Source: an uncultured Porphyromonas sp.
GTDB taxonomy: Bacteria; Bacteroidota; Bacteroidia; Bacteroidales; Porphyromonadaceae
Direction of reading: 5' to 3'
Length of the DNA stretch: 7,420 bases
Assembly (NCBI GenBank): GCA_945875135.1
Contig: CAMCJO010000104.1
Coordinates: 1 to 7,420, forward strand
Of this stretch, positions 5,189-7,420 are shown in pieces. Every line of letters begins with the position of its first letter. The stretch's first letter is position 1. The notes beneath the pieces were generated by a model. That model had not been told where the DNA came from. It worked only from the letters and a program-made list of their open reading frames with translations, and searched no databases. Position numbers and translations under genes: made by a program.

Positions 5189-7006
5189 ATGGCATTTACT
5201 CTGTTTGATTTTATCTATCTGCTGGGATCGCTAGGACTCTTCCTCTTTGGTATGAAGATCATGAGCGAGGGCATCCAAAAGGCGGCAGGCGACAGGATGC
5301 GTCAGATCCTCGCAGCGATGACCTCTCGTCGCATCTTAGGACTATTCACTGGTGTCTTGGTGACCGCCTTGGTGCAGTCCTCTAGTGCTACGACACTGAT
5401 GGTCGTCAGCTTCGTCAATGCGGGACTCCTCCAGCTAGGACAGGCTATCTCGGTCATTATGGGTGCCAACATTGGTACGACCGTCACCGCGTGGGTCATC
5501 ACCCTCTTTGGCTTTAAGATAGATATATCGACCTTTGCCATACCGCTCTTCGCCATTTCCATACCGCTCATCTATATGAAGCGGGAGCAGCTCAACTCGC
5601 TGGGCGAGTTCCTCGTAGGCTTCTCGCTCCTCTTCCTTGGGTTGCAGTTCCTCAAGGACTCGATGCCAGATCTCCAGAGCAACCCCGAGGCACTCGAATT
5701 CCTCCGTGGGTACACCGACATGGGTTTTGGGTCTATCCTGATCTTCCTCTTGATAGGTACCATTATGACGCTGCTGGTGCAGTCCTCCAGTGCGACGGTA
5801 GCGATCACACTCATCATGTGTTCGAAAGGGTGGATACCCTTTGAGATCGCTACGGCCATGATCCTAGGCGAAAACATCGGAACGACGATCACCGCCAATC
5901 TGGCAGCTCTCGGTGCTAATGTCAATGCTAAGCGGGCGGCGCTCTCGCACCTGCTGTTCAACGTCTTCGGTGTGCTACTCGTCTTGATCTTCTTCTACCC
6001 CTTTACCAATATGATCGCCAACTGGCTGATAAATATGGGCGTAGGTGATCCACGAGAGCTCTACGAGTACACCTCTCGCCTCAGTCAGGTCTACGATCCT
6101 GCTAGTATGAGCGCCATCTCATCGGCAGAGGCACTAGCCGATCCTTCGCTAGCAGCACTACAGGCTCAGATCGTCAGTCTAGCCACGACGGTATCTATCG
6201 GACTATCGCTTTTCCACACTACCTTCAACCTGCTGAACGCCTTTGTGATGATTTGGCTCGTACCAGTCTATGTCAAAATATGCCAGAAGGCCATCCCAAT
6301 GAAGAAGTCTAAGAAGGACGCTACAGGGCAGACACACCTACGCTACATACGTGCTGGTATCCTGCCAACGGGTGAGATCGGTCTGCTACAAGTACAGCAA
6401 GAGCTAGCCGAGTACGCCAGCAGGGTCACGCAGATGATGTCTTACTGTGAGGGGATGCTCAAGACGGACAATCCTGTCGAGCTCAAGAAGCTCTACAACA
6501 AGTGTGAGCAGGAGGAGGACATATCCGATGCCGTAGAGGTCGAGATAGCTGACTATCTCAATAAGATCTCTCACACCGAGCTAGGCAAGGAGTCGCAGAG
6601 CGACATACTCGTCTACTACCGCGTAGCGACTGAGATAGAGAGTGTCGCCGACGCCGCTGTGGGCATAGCGCGTGAAATCAATCGTTACCACCAGCTCGGC
6701 AAGAGCTACACCGATATGGTGCGCAACAACCTCTTGCAGATCCACACGATCGCCACAGAGACGGCACTCAAGATGGCCGAGCTCTTGCGGCGCAACAAGC
6801 TCTCGGAGTCGGATGCTCGTGAGAGCTACACCCTAGAGAAGCAACTAAACGACTTGCGTACCTTGCTAAAAGCGCAGAACATGGAAAACGTCCGTACGCA
6901 GAAGTACGACTACCCCGAGTCCGTGAGCTATATGGACCTCGTCGGCTACTACGAGCAGCTAGGTGATTACGTGCTCAACGTCGTACAGGCTGCCACCAAA
7001 GGGTAG
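5189..7006 (+). CDS. Na+/phosphate symporter family protein with PhoU-like C-terminal region
   Basis: The 605-aa product is an inner-membrane protein of the NptA/PNaS (Na/Pi-cotransporter II-like) family. Its N-terminal half carries the two inverted family repeats. The first has QSSSATT (63-69) and GANIGTT (92-98); the second has QSSSATV (198-204) and GENIGTT (227-233). Surrounding hydrophobic segments lie at roughly 8-25, 48-80, 86-108, 113-130, 137-155, 180-212, 220-242, 251-280 and 328-365. Residues about 395-600 are soluble, helical and charged, as in the PhoU-like domains often fused to this family. Expected role: sodium-coupled phosphate movement, with the PhoU-like part regulating it; the direction of transport is not shown by sequence. 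The length is normal for the fused form and all signature residues are present. The ATG at 5189 is used because the first membrane segment follows directly. It is a single gene, divergent from the kinase operon. Confidence 0.94.
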   Translation: MAFTLFDFIYLLGSLGLFLFGMKIMSEGIQKAAGDRMRQILAAMTSRRILGLFTGVLVTALVQSSSATTLMVVSFVNAGLLQLGQAISVIMGANIGTTVTAWVITLFGFKIDISTFAIPLFAISIPLIYMKREQLNSLGEFLVGFSLLFLGLQFLKDSMPDLQSNPEALEFLRGYTDMGFGSILIFLLIGTIMTLLVQSSSATVAITLIMCSKGWIPFEIATAMILGENIGTTITANLAALGANVNAKRAALSHLLFNVFGVLLVLIFFYPFTNMIANWLINMGVGDPRELYEYTSRLSQVYDPASMSAISSAEALADPSLAALQAQIVSLATTVSIGLSLFHTTFNLLNAFVMIWLVPVYVKICQKAIPMKKSKKDATGQTHLRYIRAGILPTGEIGLLQVQQELAEYASRVTQMMSYCEGMLKTDNPVELKKLYNKCEQEEDISDAVEVEIADYLNKISHTELGKESQSDILVYYRVATEIESVADAAVGIAREINRYHQLGKSYTDMVRNNLLQIHTIATETALKMAELLRRNKLSESDARESYTLEKQLNDLRTLLKAQNMENVRTQKYDYPESVSYMDLVGYYEQLGDYVLNVVQAATKG

Positions 7007-7042
7007 GCGCGCCCCTTAGCTTCGCTAGTAAAGCTCACCTCT

Positions 7043-7219
7043 GGAGACTGTTGCAAAAGTCAACAGTCTCACAATCTTGCTTGCAAGATTGTCCTGACTT
7101 TGCAGAAAGGATGAAGCGCAAGGCGCTGAGGGTGAGGTCTGAAGGGAGCATACCTCCGTATGTGACCGAAGCCGAATCCCGAAAGCAACACAGCGATTCG
7201 CCTTTATGCAACAGTCTCC
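7043..7219. repeat. Hairpin-rich intergenic element with 13-bp terminal inverted repeats (MITE-like)
   Basis: The ends GGAGACTGTTGCA (7043-7055) and TGCAACAGTCTCC (7207-7219) are perfect 13-bp inverted repeats enclosing 177 bp. Inside, in order, are hairpins at 7044-7070 (10-bp stem, loop CAAAAGT), 7071-7092 (arms ACAATCTTGC / GCAAGATTGT), 7115-7127 (AGCGC/GCGCT), 7136-7167 (GGTC/GACC outside CATAC/GTATG), and 7173-7200 (CGAATC/GATTCG with a 16-nt loop). The end repeat is shared with hairpin one, so the two folds would compete. An open frame of 92 codons crosses it but looks incidental. No transposase is present, so if mobile it depends on an enzyme elsewhere. A structured non-coding RNA or a large 3' UTR fold are alternatives. 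No target-site duplication is clear. Confidence 0.55.
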
Positions 7220-7222
7220 TCC

Positions 7223-7239
7223 GAGTAGTCTTTCTACTC
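7223..7239. other. Small hairpin between the repeat element and the terminator
   Basis: GAGTAG (7223-7228) and CTACTC (7234-7239) form a 6-bp stem with a 5-nt loop. It lacks a following T-run on the plus strand. It may belong to the adjacent element or contribute to 3' end formation of the symporter transcript. Confidence 0.4.
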
Positions 7240-7255
7240 AAATACGAAGCCATAG

Positions 7256-7292
7256 AAAAAGGCGGATCGCTCTCTCAGCGACCCGCCTTTTT
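7256..7292. terminator. Bidirectional intrinsic terminator
   Basis: The arms 7256-7270 (AAAAAGGCGGATCGC) and 7278-7292 (GCGACCCGCCTTTTT) pair over 15 bp with one A-C mismatch, around a 7-nt loop. The A-run on one side and T-run on the other let it work on both strands. It lies 21 bp past the stop of the minus-strand gene at the right edge and is also the first good terminator after the symporter gene, so it probably serves both converging transcripts. Confidence 0.85.
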
Positions 7293-7313
7293 AGGATTCT
7301 ATAGACCTCTAAA

Positions 7314-7420
7314 CTACTTCATCTGGTAGAAGGAGACGGGATTGCCCTCTACCTCAAAGACGGGGCCGTCGGAGACAGCGCCTGTCTTAGGATCGTAGGA
7401 GTAAAATCCGCTACGCTCCT
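7314..7420 (-). CDS. 3' end of an unidentified gene (partial)
   Basis: The minus-strand frame is open from the right edge to TAG at 7316-7314 and gives 34 residues ending in VEGNPVSFYQMK. The segment contains GFYSYDPKTGAVSDGPVFEVEG, a Gly/Asp-rich, beta-strand-like stretch typical of an extracellular or beta-sandwich protein end, but I cannot name a family. Codon use looks like that of the neighbouring genes, and a strong terminator follows 21 bp after the stop. Both points support a real gene whose start lies outside the window. Confidence 0.75.
   Translation of the reverse strand, partial: ERSGFYSYDPKTGAVSDGPVFEVEGNPVSFYQMK

Noticed and set aside
5302..5961. Minus-strand open frames opposite the symporter gene
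   Set aside because: Their hydrophobic-looking translations mirror the membrane-protein codons on the other strand. The two frames show the same antisense QSSSAT signature (VALEDC), as expected of shadows.
7051..7329. A 92-codon plus-strand open frame crossing the repeat-like element and the terminator
   Set aside because: It runs through five hairpins and the whole bidirectional terminator and overlaps the end of the minus-strand gene at 7314. It has no recognisable domain. An incidental frame inside a repeat is the better explanation, though matching fragments may be annotated as hypothetical proteins elsewhere.
1..7420. CRISPR array, integrase, transposase, toxin-antitoxin pair or phage genes
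   Set aside because: No regularly spaced direct repeats and no protein of these families are seen on either strand. The repeats that exist are few and irregularly placed.

Overview
The window looks like chromosomal DNA of a Bacteroidales bacterium, most likely a Porphyromonas-type species. That placement is inference. It rests on the Bacteroidota promoter form (TTG, 19 bp, TAnnTTTG) upstream of two genes here, the lack of obvious Shine-Dalgarno sequences, a BIG2-domain lipoprotein with a Bacteroidota look, a DUF2582-type winged-helix protein, and the family make-up of the other genes. Most coding DNA is moderately GC-rich. The lipoprotein gene near the left end is visibly richer in A+T and is the most accessory-looking gene.

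Layout from left to right. (1) Positions 1-39 may hold the last codons of a plus-strand gene. Positions 40-260 are non-coding and carry a 44-bp near-perfect palindrome and a short tandem repeat. (2) A minus-strand gene (261-1610) encodes a lipoprotein with one bacterial Ig-like domain and an unrecognised C-terminal part, and has a good promoter at 1709-1739. (3) A minus-strand tRNA-Leu(UAG) gene at 1894-1975 has its own promoter and a strong intrinsic terminator. (4) A small minus-strand winged-helix protein lies at 2125-2337. (5) A compact minus-strand operon follows, in transcription order: a 556-aa TGS/ThrRS-like plus uridine-kinase-like fusion, an SUI1/eIF1-like protein, and a SpoU/TrmH-family RNA 2'-O-ribose methyltransferase, separated by 10 and 11 bp. 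(6) Transcribed divergently is a 605-aa Na+/phosphate symporter-like protein with a C-terminal PhoU-like region. (7) After it come a hairpin-rich repeat-like element (7043-7219), a bidirectional terminator (7256-7292), and the 3' end of another minus-strand gene running off the right edge.

The genes are mostly housekeeping: nucleoside salvage, translation and RNA modification on one strand, phosphate handling on the other. I see no defence system, CRISPR array, integrase, transposase or phage gene. No clearly new multi-gene system is present. The most interesting signal is non-coding: a short motif around TTGCAAAAGTCAACA, often able to form a hairpin, recurs in several intergenic gaps. One copy begins a 177-bp element with 13-bp perfect terminal inverted repeats and a chain of internal hairpins. 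It could be a small non-autonomous mobile element or a structured RNA.
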